Assembly (NCBI RefSeq): GCF_964355755.1
Contig: NC_092670.1
Coordinates: 24,601,795-24,665,794 of the forward strand
Direction: 5' to 3'
Length of the DNA: 64,000 nucleotides
From: Antedon mediterranea
Lineage: Eukaryota > Echinodermata > Crinoidea > Comatulida > Antedonidae
A program made the translations under genes and the position numbers. Below are positions 24,675-39,611 of this stretch, piece after piece. Below the pieces are notes generated by a model that was not told where the DNA came from, searched no databases, and saw nothing but the letters and a program-made list of their open reading frames with translations. Numbering within the stretch: position 1 is the first letter of the stretch; each line of letters begins with the position of its first letter.

Positions 24675-24788
24675 TTAAAGAATAGATCCTCAAACAACTT
24701 TGTACTGGTTTCTGCTACGTTGCATTGCCCAGCTTGCTTGAAATGTCTGTTCCGATTTTATAATAATTTTGTACCAACAGGATGTCCA

Positions 24789-25489
24789 CATCTTTGAAAA
24801 AGACTGTTACTTACTTATGTGAAATAATACTTGCCTATAATAAATAATTGAATAATTGGGAATTACTGTAAGAATTACACAAACCAGAAGTGGTCTTACA
24901 TCCCTGATTATACCGTATAATTTCGTAGATCTCTCTCTTCCTTGTTTTGTCGCACATTATTAACAGGATGCATTGTGAAGAAATGAAGTTAACACGGAAT
25001 GTACTACCAACATTTAAAAAAACAAGTAAGAGTACCGGTATGATTTGATCATGAAACTTAACAGTTAACCATAAGTTAACGGCGTTCTGTTATAGCGGTC
25101 TCTCGTATGATGTCCTGTGGGCGACAGATTATCTCAAGTTCAGCGCCCTCGACAAACCTCTTTGTGTACGTCACTTTCTGAGTAGCGATGATTGATACGG
25201 TTCTGACAAAATGTTTATTAAGTGATGATTTAAAGTCAACCTCATCATTGTCATTGTCTTATATTGTTATTATAATCATTATTATTATTATTTATTTGCC
25301 CTGTTTTCACGTTATTTCGGTAGTTTCATTTGTTAGTTGAACATCCAGTCGTCACTGTTAATGTACACTGTTTCATTTGCATTCATCACTGTTTAATGAG
25401 TTCGTCATTGTTTGTTGTGCATTTCGTCACTTTTTCATGTCAACTTTCTTGCCCACAAGAATAAAATGTACACGAATAAACGTTTGTGT
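24789..25489. other. Intergenic between convergent CPPED1 and actin genes
   Basis: The segment is AT-rich with a short ATT triplet run near 25265-25295. Nothing gene-like is seen on either strand. Confidence 0.5.
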
Positions 25490-26096
25490 TTTCTACTTAT
25501 AAAATATCTACATTTATTGTGAATACCCTTAAAAGATACAATTAAAAGAAGAAAATATTCTACAAGTTTGTTTTACAAGGAAAATTATTTAAATGTAAAA
25601 TTGCAAGGTAAATTGATAATAGTTTGATTTAGCTGTAACACCCAAATAAGAAAATGCTTTCATTGGATGTAAATACGGGATTATTAGGTATTTCCCGTCC
25701 AGTTTCATTCTTCGATATTGCCTGTCAATTCGGCTATTTTAAATAATTAAAAAATATAATAAATTAAATATTCATTGGATTAAATACCAATTCCCCCTTT
25801 AAGTTTCCTGCTAATTCTACTTGCTAAAAATTGGCCTACTGAAGAGTTTCGCCGGTAGCACCTCAATATTGTACTGTATTTGCACTAATTAAAATGATCT
25901 ATAGTTTGTTTTTTTTAAATAACTTCTTACTCCTTCTCCAATTTAATCCTTCTCTACTCCCCTTCTTGCAATCCGAGATGTTAACGACACTGCTCTAAAA
26001 TTGACTCCAGATCCGTTTTGTTGCACATGTTTTTTTTAGATTATAAGACTCATCGCTGAGATCTTTACAATTAGAAAATTAATAAAGTTTGATGAT
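25490..26096 (-). terminator. Actin 3' UTR with probable poly(A) signal
   Basis: On the minus strand an AATAAA lies at 25513-25518, about 580 bases past the actin stop. Cleavage would fall near 25490-25500. The end is inferred from the hexamer alone, without transcript evidence. Confidence 0.45.
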
Positions 26097-29705
<3,609 letters not shown>

Positions 29706-29890
29706 GACCTAAACACCACCGCTAGCCACTCATATTAATTGGGGTGAAATTCTTTGAGAAAATATGGAAAGACAGCGCTTCCCTAATTTAGAGATGTTTG
29801 CAAGTGGTAATGTAAGCCGTCAGAAGTACACGGGTGGCGCGCTTTGCCTGTTCCTACGGCGAGCATTCCATTACCAAATAAGGAGAGACA
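29706..29890 (-). promoter_or_regulatory. Actin promoter with CArG boxes
   Basis: A perfect CArG box, CCAAATAAGG, lies at 29873-29882, about 170 bases upstream of the inferred start. Near-matches are CCTAATTTAG at 29782-29791 and CCATATTTTC (minus strand) at about 29767-29758. CArG boxes bind serum response factor, the known regulator of actin genes, so this placement supports the promoter call. Confidence 0.6.
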
Positions 29891-32800
29891 CTAATGTAGC
29901 GTTGGCCTGGCAACAACATCATATTAGCCCCACCTCTTAACTGGTTTCACGAATCTCTCATAAGTATTACAACCGGTTGACTTAAAATGGGAATAAGAAG
30001 GAGGAGAAATAATTACAAGACGCAATGAAATCATTGAATATGTATGAGGACTGGATAAACTCGTGAAGGTGAGATACCATCAACACGATAATACAGAAGC
30101 GGTTGGCCTAGGTTTATTTAATTACATTACTATAAAAAGGCCTGTAGGTCTTCTCATTTTAGAGCTAAGTTTTAAAACACAGTTTTGTGATTACGAAAGA
30201 ATTTTTTACTTAAATTATTAGGCCTAAATGAGAGCAATCACATGATAATCTGACAACGTTGAGAACCTCAGAACTTTCATGATTAATAACACTATCTAAA
30301 TTATTAATTAATAAAACGACCCATTTGTTATATTGTTTCGGTATAACGTTTATCAATCAATAAAGAATATAGATATATGACCTAACAGTACTTTTTACAA
30401 ATTCATTAAATTATAATTATTTAAGTATTTACGCTTATTTATATTAAACTTATTTTAATCATCAAAATGATTCAAATGATTAAACTAATTTAGATATAAG
30501 AAAGAAATCTTTAATAAGGATTTATATAATAAATGAAAAATAGAAGGCTGCGGATAAGGGTAGAGAAATAGAAACGATTTTTGTTTTGAAAAAAAAAGAA
30601 GAACTCAAAGGGGCATCCAGCAACTTTTGATGCTGATATGTTGTGAAGGTCTCGTATATTTTTAGCCTTGTGTAAATATTTTGGAATAAAGTAGTTATAC
30701 GAATTAATAAGTCCGGTTTAATTTCTAATAATTACCTTAAAATGTTTATAAATTATTGATATTAGCATTAATAATCAACAGCATCAGTAGGGCTTTCATT
30801 ATTATCATCATTTTTTATTTATTTTTATTCATTTCAGTAATACAAAAAGGAAAAGCATGTACCAACATATATGGGCTGTACACAAAAATCATCGAACAAA
30901 ATCCATATTTAAAAAAAAAAAACACTATCAGTACATGCTAATTATAATAACATTTTTACAACATGATGCTTATTTTAAATCTGGAGCAATGTGGGTATAG
31001 GTGACTTTACTTTCTGTATCTTTGAATCTTAAATTCCAAGCATAGGCCTAATTGTTATTTATGGTAATCATAATTTTTTTTTTATTATTACTATTATTAT
31101 TATTGTTATCATAATGGTCATTATTATCATCACAATTGTCTTTACCACCACCATATCTCATCATCATTATCATCACCATATACCACATTATCAACAACTT
31201 AATTTTACTCACTCAATAATTAGGCCTCGTAATGCCTAATGATATTTAGTTTTATTTTTTGAATGAATTGCTAGCTTATTAAATACAATTATACAATAAT
31301 ATGTATTCTCAGAAGACATATGCCTAATATTATCTTTAATCTTTCCTTTCCTATTCGCGTGCTGTGTTATTTATTGCCAAAAAAGTCATAATGTTTTACG
31401 ACCAACGAATGTTATGAAAATGAACTTATAGTATTAAGCGTGAACTGAAATTATGTCATCCAATGAAATTATGGCAATGTCAGTAGGCTCCATATTGAGT
31501 TTGAGGTCACTGTATCCAAGGCCATGTCACAATTTGACAAAAGTAGGAGGAGTTATGGTGGCCTAACCCATGTTAATGGAACACACGGGGACACTGTATA
31601 AATAACCATTTATGGATGCGTTGATATAGTTAAGCCAAAGTTTGTCGCCCGGACTTTAATTGGAGCGTAACCGATGAGAGGTTATGTAAAATTGGTATAC
31701 ATGCTAAAAGTAGGCCTAATGTAATGGAATGTAGCAACTATGTCCATCAAGAACCAAAAAGTGTTTTATTATATTATTTAGAACGATGAGTTTGTTTGTG
31801 GATAGTGTTCTGGCTATTAAAACTACGACGGAGAATTGCAATGTATTTTTTTACGCGTATGAACGTGTATTATTACCTTGGATCGGGCAGTTTGTTTATT
31901 CTGTCATTTTGGTCTGTTATCAGTCATATCTTCATACCCGGCCCATGTAATAGGTGATGCTGGGGTTGATTAGCGCAAATCAATGATTGTAAGACATAAA
32001 GTTAGCCACTCATCATCCATGTATTTGTATGTTTTTGTTTGTGCACGGCCCCAGGGAAAAACAACCATGTTGATCTGGACCTCCGTGATAAAATAATGTA
32101 GAATTTAATTGAATAGGCCTACACTGTGTAGGCCTAATTGTAACAGCAATTACATCTAAACAAATTATTATTTTTATTAAATATTTATCGTATAACTTGA
32201 TGGCCTCATTACATTATCATTACATGTATGTCTGGTGTTCCGATATCAAGTTTTGTGGGACAATAGGCCTGTAGGCCTACTACTACCACTAAAGTTCGTG
32301 TGTTCAGGTAGGCCTATCTTGTTTTTCCCCGCCACATTTTATCTGTAAGGTTGTGGGTAACTCACCAACAAACCCGGGTATAACTAAGAAGCAACATTAC
32401 TGTGATATACTTTTATAGCTCCCTGTACTAACTGATGAACGTAGTTTTAGGCCTAATGATAAATAGTCGACATTCCGACAGTTTATGATTCACACAAATT
32501 CCCCGTAATATTGCACTGATATTAGTCAATGTTAATTGCATGTCGTATGCCGAAGTTTTCGCGATAGAATGAATCACGCAGTTTTTTTAGGCACATAGGC
32601 TTAAACATAGAGATATTATAGTTATATATAATATCTCTATGGCCAGAATAAAAGCTTGGAGCTCGATATTCTCGCCACAAATAGGCCTTGTTTTATCATC
32701 CGTAAATATGATTATTCTGTCTGCAGTTTTGACGCCATACACTGAACTGTTTACAAGCGTTCTTTGCTGATGAAAAGCATACTTTTGTACGCGCACGTTT

Positions 32801-33517
32801 AATGTTTTTTTCGTTTCATACCGTAACACCCGGCATAGCACCACATATGATTTCAGGTCATTCCCATTAGATTACAATTGAAGTGTTACCGGAAATGCAT
32901 TATTTGGAGTGTTTTGTACTTCCGATTTACGTACCACAAAATCCATACGATGATGGAGACGATTTAAATTAAGTAAATCGAATAATAACAATAGGCCTAT
33001 ATAACAGAATAATTTACTGTATTGTATTATCTGGTTTTTGTTTGTTTGAATGTTATAAATCATTAATGTTGTGTGTCTCTATTCGTCAGCTGTTATTGAT
33101 TGGCTCCTATGAATATTATGCATTTCATCTTTATGTCTTTAGAAATAATGTATACAAACCATTGTCTTATTTGGTTTTTTTTCTTTTGTGTTTTCGTCCC
33201 ACTTTTCTACTTTTAAAATACATTTACAAGATATCAATCATAAACAACAGTGAATGTATTGACAGACATAGAACATTTTTATTTTCTACATGTCATTATT
33301 TCAAATCAACTATAGATAGGCCTTAAGAAAGCGTGCCAAATTCGGTATTGGCATAATGAGATATAGTGAATGTTTTTTTGTTTCTAGTGAGTCGATCGTG
33401 ACACCCCTAGAAAGCACGAAGATTATTTTTTATCCCATGATGATATTTCTTTCTCTTTCTTTCTCTTATTATTTATACTATTTGTATTCTATCTGTATTA
33501 AATACAAACATTGTTTT
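29891..33517. other. Intergenic, no gene seen
   Basis: The segment is AT-rich with scattered TAGGCCTA words (for example about 31045, 31711, 32115, 32132, 32275, 32450 and 32991). It has a TTA/ATC triplet-rich patch at 31080-31200 and a perfect hairpin at 32606-32641. Long frames around 33042-33562 are T-rich without splice signals or known motifs. Confidence 0.5.
32606..32641. repeat. Perfect 15-bp hairpin
   Basis: The arms CATAGAGATATTATA and TATAATATCTCTATG flank a 6-base loop, GTTATA. It may be a MITE remnant or chance in AT-rich DNA. Confidence 0.5.
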
Positions 33518-33690
33518 CCAGTTCATAATGATAGGGACGAGTCGACTTCTCTAAGCCATTAATTATTAATAAATTCCAGTTCATAATGATAGGGACGAGT
33601 CGATTTCTCTAAGGCATTAATTATTAATAAATTCCAGTTCATAATGATAGGGACGAGTCGACTTTTCTAAGTCATTAATTTATTAATAAA
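33518..33690. repeat. Tandem repeat, 3 copies of a 58-bp unit
   Basis: Copies start at 33518, 33576 and 33634 with CCAGTTCATAATGATAGGGA, followed by CGAGTCGA and a TTAATTATTAATAAATT tail. The copies differ at only a few bases. Confidence 0.95.
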
Positions 33691-33721
33691 ATGATCATAT
33701 GAAAAGTGATTATATAGGCCT

Positions 33722-34300
33722 ACAATATTAAATGTATGCATGGGCCAATTATTGTTTCTGAATAGAGATAACAATGTAGTTACCAGCCCTGCAATGCTGG
33801 ATATTGTCAAATTTATTAACAAAATGATCAAATGGCCGAGCGGTTAAGGCAGGGGCGCCGTTTACCGTACCGGTACATAAGAGCCAACAACATCGGCAAG
33901 GGTTCGAGGCCGACTTGCTCCTAGTTCTGGTGGTTGAACAAGTCTTCTCGGATAAGGACTATAACCGTAGGTCCAGTGTACACAGTTATAACCTGTATGC
34001 ACTTTAAAGAACCCAGTTCATTATTCGAAAAAGAGTAGGGGGTTACCCCGGTGAACTGGTTCACAAAATAGCTCCTGTATCAGGGGGATTACCACCTATC
34101 TGATAGGACAGTGATTAATTCACTATTGGTAATCCTTGGCCGCATTGCCTAAAGACATAAAATAAAATAAAAAATAAATAAAAATATGCAGAGTTATGAA
34201 CAAAGAACAAACAATTAAAATATTAAATGTATGCATTGGCCAATTATTGTTTCTGAATAGATATAACAATGTAATTGGGCCTTGCAATGCTGGATAATAT
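33722..34300. repeat. About 85-bp direct duplication flanking the SINE
   Basis: AATATTAAATGTATGCAT, then GGCCAATTATTGTTTCTGAA, and CCTTGCAATGCTGGATA or its close match, occur at about 33726-33810 and 34220-34303, an offset near 495 bases, on both sides of the SINE. A shorter echo lies at 34360-34390. Confidence 0.7.
33829..34175 (+). mobile_element. tRNA-derived SINE
   Basis: The head has a Leu/Ser-type tRNA box A, TGGCCGAGCGGTTAAGGC (33832-33849), and a box B, GGTTCGAGGCC (33900-33910), about 50 bases apart as a pol III promoter needs. A body of roughly 230 bases follows, with GGTCCAGTGTACACAGTTAT and CTTTAAAGAACCCAG, and the copy ends in an ATAAAATAAA-type tail at about 34147-34172. The body resembles conserved SINE cores of marine deuterostomes, but I could not check the family. 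Confidence 0.8.
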
Positions 34301-34396
34301 CAATATCATTAATAACATTATCATGTCGTAATATCGGGAGTTGTGAACAAACAATTAAACAAATATTAAATGTAGGTCTATAAATGCATGCATTTG

Positions 34397-34715
34397 AAAA
34401 ATACTATTACTTAAGTGCTATTTCTTTATGTCATTTTATATCAATCTCACAATAACAGTATGATATTGTTTAATATGCCTTCGTGCAAACAAAATACTAT
34501 TACTTAAGTGCTATTTCTTTGTGTCATTTTATATCAATCTCACAATAACAGTATGATAGGCCTATTGTTTAATAGGCATTACGTCCAAACAAAATACTAT
34601 TACTTAAGTCCTATTTCTTTGTGTCATTTTATATCAATCTCACAATAACAGTATGTATTGTTTAATAGGCATTACGTGCAAACAAAATACTATCATAGTC
34701 TATAGGCCTACTTTG
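34397..34715. repeat. Tandem repeat, about 3.3 copies of a 93-100 bp unit
   Basis: AAAATACTATTACTTAAGT or its start recurs at 34397, 34491, 34591 and 34684 (partial). Each full unit contains ATTTCTTTGTGTCATTTTAT and CTCACAATAACAGTATG. The second copy is longer by an AGGCCT hexamer at 34558-34563. Confidence 0.9.
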
Positions 34716-34789
34716 TTTTGAAAGTTAAGTGATCATGAATGAAATTCTTTTAGTGTTCATCACGGTTGATATGACTTACTGAAGTTAGA

Positions 34790-34940
34790 ATCATAACCCG
34801 AAGCTTTAACGAACCAATCAGAGAACGGACCCGGCAGGCGGCGTGCCCGACACCCGTGTGACCCGAGCCGCGCCAAATTAGGAAGAAGAATGCCTCGCTA
34901 CCTATCCATTGGCCTGGCATAATGGGTTGCCCCGTGGCCA
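34790..34940. promoter_or_regulatory. GC-rich block with two CCAAT boxes
   Basis: Amid AT-rich DNA this block is GC-rich and CpG-rich. It carries AACCAATCAGAGA at about 34812 and an inverted ATTGG within TATCCATTGGCCTGG at about 34905. Promoter-like spacing is possible, but no adjacent exon is recognised, so this is only a candidate. Confidence 0.25.
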
Positions 34941-35761
34941 TGTATTCCAGCCATTTTTTAATTTATTAGAATATTTAAATCCCTCGTAGGTCTATAGAGG
35001 TTAAAAATCACTGTAGCGTTTCAAATAATGAACAACGTTTGTGAGCTAGCTTTATTGCCCTATAATTCATGGTGTCATAAAAATAAGCATATGTACTGGG
35101 CCTCGACTTAAAATATAGAAATAGTATTTTATACAATATTACATACATAAATTAAATATAAAAATATGTATTGTATTGGATTTTGCAAATTACAAATTAA
35201 AACAAAAATTGAAAGAATTTTATATACTAAAATATAAAATATTGCTTTGCAACATTTCCGAATCAATCCTATATATATATAGTACAATAAGTTAATTAGG
35301 TTTTTTTTTTAATTTTTTTTCTTTTAAAGTACTAATTATTACAAATAACCTACAAAATTGAATATATAAAAAGTGGTAAACTCGAATCGTAATGAAATGT
35401 AGATCTTGAGTAAAGAATATTGTTAATGATAAACAGTTAATTGAATTAATAAACGTAAGAAGTGCTTCTCCGAACCCTATTTTTGTAGCTACGATGACAA
35501 TAGAGGGAGTTAATATCATATGGACTAGTGATGATTTCAAAGGGAGCCCTAATTTGAAAAAAATTAAATTACGGTCCAATACACTTCCTCTATCGCCGAT
35601 TAGCAAAATTTAACCAAAAAAATTAGAAAATTGCAGTTCATCCTATAAAACGGACTTATTTGTTGTGAATTGACGGATAAATTATGTAAGAGCCCTGGAA
35701 AAAATGTTGGAAAACCAGATCTGATTTTTAAAATTAAAACGTGTGTTGTGTAAAACTTTGA

Positions 35762-36340
35762 TTATTTACCTTGATTTACCTTGATCTTGGACATCTAAAG
35801 CAATGCTTGTGTGTCCCTCCGGTATATTCTATTACATGTTCTATCATATGGGGAAAACTTTAGTGGGTGGTGTTTCCAAAACTTTTCTAGTCGGTTTTTA
35901 AATTGATTAACATTTGCAGCTTCTATTACATCCTGAGGCAAGTTGTTCCATGTGTCGATAATAGAGTTTGTAAAAAAATTCTGCCGTATCCTTAAGTGAG
36001 TACGAGGTTTGCTAATTTTCAAAAAGTGTCCTCTGGTTCTAGATTCAGTGGTTAACTTAAAAAAATCCTCATTGTTACATTTAGTGAAACCGTAGAACAT
36101 TTTGAATACTTGAATCATTGCGGATCTCAATCTTCTGTATTCTAGAGTAGGAAGGTGCATTTTGGAAAGTCGTTGACTGTATTCATACTGACGTAAATCT
36201 GCTATCATTTTAGATGCACGCTGTTGAATCTTTTCCAACTTATCAGATTCTTTCAAAAAAACATGTTGCCAAACAGTACTGCAATATTCCATGGATGGTC
36301 TTACAATCGATTTGTACAGAAGAGATAAGATAAATGAGAT
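35762..36340 (-). pseudogene. 5'-truncated LINE: reverse transcriptase C-terminal region
   Basis: The minus frame from 36292 to 35795 (165 codons) carries the C-terminal signature of CR1/jockey-type polymerases: MEYCSTVWQHVF, DKLEKIQQRASKMI, LPTLEYRRLRSAMIQV, FFTNSIIDTWNNLP and FKNRLEKFW. The frame continues upstream of the first ATG with LLYKSIVRPS, which matches the family, so the Met is internal and truncation lies near 36340. After the stop the 3' end has a 10-bp tandem word, CAAGGTAAAT, twice, typical of the non-poly(A) tails of this group. The fragment itself has no stop or frameshift, but it lacks the catalytic core. Confidence 0.85.
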
Positions 36341-38360
36341 AAATTTGTATTAATTTAAATTCATAAAATGTTATGATGATTAAAGAAAAATGGTGTTTTG
36401 TGGAGGCTAGATTGGGGGTGAAGGAGGGATGAGTTTGTAAATATCAGGGTACTGTTTGGTTTTCATCATTATTACATTTTTACTATTGTTGATTGTAAAT
36501 GTTATAGTTAGCATTGTAATGTGGTTTTGAGTAATTTTTTGTGCCACTGTTACAAAAGTGTATGTTCAAATAAATGATTATTATCATTTGTATTAGTATT
36601 ATAAGCTAAGTAAGTGTGGCCTACGTCTTTTGTAAGCGAACGAATACAAATTAATTAATTATTCATAATAAAAAAATTAACAGAGTAATCGGCTCAACGC
36701 ATGTACAACTATGCGTATTCGTGAGAAGCTATATAGCTTTACTCGATTCGAAAGTACTTTAGACCAATTAGAAGAAGCCTTAAGGTACATCTGAACGCAG
36801 GAGATGGGCTTACTAGCGCGTCGTGGATACTGGACTTACGGTGCAGTCCTGAAATTGCTCAATTAAAATGTCAGGTCTCACTCTTTCCTTGCAAGACCAA
36901 CTGAAACGATGTAGTAGAAGAATATCTATAGAGGGGGTACTTACATTTTTCAATTGAAAGTACATTGGCTTAGAAACAGACACTATTGACCTTAATCCTA
37001 TTGGCGGATTTAGAATATAAATGAATTATAATGCTGGCATTAAAGTGTTTCAAAAGCGCGTACGTTTATATCAAACTTTACTCTATTGTGCTTTAAAGAT
37101 CAATGCGATTAAACAGATACCTTTGTCACTTTCTATTGTAGAGTTCCACATTTTGGTCTTCTTTTGTGCGTGGTTAAAAAAACATTTATTTTTATGGACA
37201 ATTTGTTTTATTCGTATTAACAAACTTGTTATTGGGTAATCAATAAATGTGTATAGGCCTCAGGGTCTAAAGGCACTAGTTTATGTCCATAGTTCATAGT
37301 TGGGACAACCACACCACCACAAAAACCTCTTAAAAATCATTTCAAAATATCACAACAAAATCATAAGAAACACGAAAGTGTAGAAGTCGGGTTCAATTCG
37401 GGTTTAGGTTCACGCTTTTCAAGTCACGTAACTCATACCGTGAAATCCACACTAAGGCCTAATCAGTAATCAAACGTTTGATCTAATAATAATAATAATA
37501 ATATCACCATCATAAAGGTTAGATTGTCAACTACAAAAATGTATCAATTTTTTCTACAAAAGTTTCAACCAATCATAAAGTCTGTTTGAATAACGTAAAA
37601 AGAGGGTTAGCGCCCTCTATTTATGTACGTTCTTTGCAGCATGCTACTTAAGTCAGTTTCTTCAGACAATGGCGGTGATTTCAACGGAAGATTGTTTACA
37701 GTACTTTGCACGAACCACTTCGTAAATGATTATTGTCGTAATAGTTGATGGAATATAATGTTTAAGGTGAGTTTAAATACCAACATCAAGACCGGTTTAA
37801 TTGTATACCGTCCGAAGATGTTTTACTGTAGATAGGAACATTGGTGTTGCTTAGGCTTAACTTTAAGAAAGTGCGGCGCACTTTCGACCTGTCAAACATG
37901 GGCCAACAGTTGAGGCACTGCCTCCTCTTTACAGTGATGATTGTAGGCCTAGATGAATACCTTTGGTTTTCATCAGAATCGTAAGGATTTCATGTGCTCC
38001 AGCCTGTGCCCCATTTAGCCTGTGCTTTCAGAACGTACGGTATATTAATTTAGTTGAATCTAAACTGGAACCTTTTTTTTTTAAAGTTATCAAACCTTAA
38101 CATGTGTTTTTCTAGTTTTCGAATAGTATTTCAGAAAAAAAGCTTGAAGCAGCAAAATGTATAATTGGAAGAATTTATGTTACTGTAATTGACATTGCAA
38201 GTTCCTAAATAAAAGTAGTTTATTTCTGTTACACCAATTGACCTACTTTTTAAGATAAGTTCATATACATTTTTACAAATGTGTAAAATTGTACTAGATA
38301 GATGACCATTTCTTTTGAATTGAAAGTAGAAACAAATGGAAATGAAACTTGTTGAATAAT
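36341..38360. other. Mostly unannotated; one candidate first exon
   Basis: No clear gene is seen. A TAA triplet run lies at 37487-37502. Around 37620-37770 the sequence is somewhat less AT-rich and ends in a strong donor at 37767 (AAGGTGAGT). Confidence 0.4.
37758..37766 (+). CDS. Candidate start codon exon of an unrecognised gene
   Basis: ATG TTT AAG is followed at once by GTGAGT, a consensus donor. If it joins the exon at 51077-51148 in phase 0, the protein would start MFK then VYKRKVKFFG. The reason to consider it is that the frame and donor fit; nothing else supports a 13.3 kb intron. It could equally be chance. Confidence 0.25.
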
Positions 38361-38731
38361 GAATTTCTTCTCTGTGCATACTGTAGCAGGTTGCCCATAC
38401 TTAATGTAATTTCTTCTCTGTGCATACTGTAGCAGGTTGCCCATACTTAATGTAATTTCTTCTCTGTGCATACTGTAGCAGGTTGCCCATACTTAATGTA
38501 ATTTCTTCTCTGTGCATACTGTAGCAGGTTGCCCATACTTAATGTAATTTCTTCTCTGTGCATTCTGTAGCAGGTTGCCCATACTTAATGTAATTTCTTC
38601 TCTGTGCATACTGTAGCAGGTTGCCCATACTTAATGTAATTTCTTCTCTGTGCATACTGTAGCAGGTTGCCCATACTTAATGTAATTTCTTCTCTGTGCA
38701 TACTGTAGCAGGTTGCCCATACTTAATGTAC
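38361..38731. repeat. 46-bp minisatellite, 8 copies
   Basis: TGTAATTTCTTCTCTGTGCA recurs at exactly 46-bp steps from 38405 (for example 38405 and 38451), with an earlier partial start at 38361. Copies are nearly identical; one has CATTCTGTAG in place of CATACTGTAG. Strong homogeneity suggests recent expansion. Short frames over it are artefacts. Confidence 0.95.
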
Positions 38732-39611
38732 ATTACATTTTATGCTAGGGTTGTAAAGGTAAAAAAGGAAAATACCATACTAAATCCATTTCAGGATATG
38801 AGTCATCTTTAAACCCCAAATGGTCATGTTATTAACTTGGTTATCCACAGGTTCTATAGAAGCTTACTTAAGTACTTTAAAATTGTGTTTTTTTTTCTTA
38901 CTACATCAACACTTTTTTATTTCAATTTTTTAAGTAACAGAAAGCACAGCTTTAATGAGGTCTCTGGTAAAAGTACACATTTAATAACATAAAGCACTAA
39001 AACATTATAACATGATTTTAAACTGAAACCATCCAGTATCTTGAATATACTGCATTGCATAAACTTTTTTCATTACCAAGACATTACCAAAAAGTCAAAA
39101 TTCTATAACTCACAACTCATTTAATTAAAGGAATTAATATCTCTAGAAATGATTTTTTCCCCATATTTTCTTAGTTACGAACCAACCTGCCCAATAACAA
39201 AACATGTTAACAAAGAAAATATGTCAATCAATACCGAGAGCTTGTCAATATTTGAGCAACGTCTGAAGTATAAAAAATCAATTCATTATCAGATATGTTT
39301 GCATTGATTATGATTGATAGCTACAGTATCACAAATAGTATTAAAGTCAATAAAGAAATTTCAGTTTTTCCAATCATTTAGTTTATCAAGAGTACTGTAG
39401 GCTATATTTTTATTGCATTGTCAAACTAATTTAAGAAAAATTGCAAGAGAGAATAGTGAAAATTATCTTGTTAGATACTACAAACTATCTGTTACGATTT
39501 TCAAATCTCTTCACTAAATGGGAGAAAATCTTATTTTAGTGTGATTTTCTGTATTTTTTGTTGTATATATGGAATTTGTATTCTGAAATAAAGTGATCAA
39601 TCAATCAATCA
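38732..39611. other. No gene seen; possible LINE tail at the end
   Basis: The segment is AT-rich and ends in CTGAAATAAAGTGATCAATC with a short TCAA run (39583-39611), resembling a LINE 3' tail in plus orientation. Confidence 0.35.

Larger units (their letters stand above)
22407..24788. repeat. Young tandem duplication of a MITE-rich block
   Basis: Copy 1 spans about 22407-23443 and copy 2 about 23444-24788. Bases 22407-23095 recur at an offset of 1044 and look identical by eye, including a repeat-derived frame at 22584-22814 and 23628-23858. Bases 23097-23443 recur at an offset of 1348. Copy 2 holds an extra 304 bases (about 24141-24444) that copy 1 lacks. The duplication junction joins ATGTCCA to TTTCATACAATAAC near 23443. 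Confidence 0.85.

Noticed and set aside
22584-24797. Frames of 60-143 codons in the MITE cluster
   Set aside because: They follow the MITE repeats, are duplicated with them and match no protein family I know.
33832-33915. Possible tRNA gene with box A and box B
   Set aside because: The arms do not fold as a full tRNA and a SINE body with an A-rich tail follows, so it is the SINE head.
34750-34941. 63-codon minus frame in the GC-rich block
   Set aside because: No motif or splice context; the frame is likely open by chance in GC-rich DNA.
38361-38731. CRISPR-like regular repeat
   Set aside because: The units are contiguous with no unique spacers, in a eukaryotic genome; it is a minisatellite.
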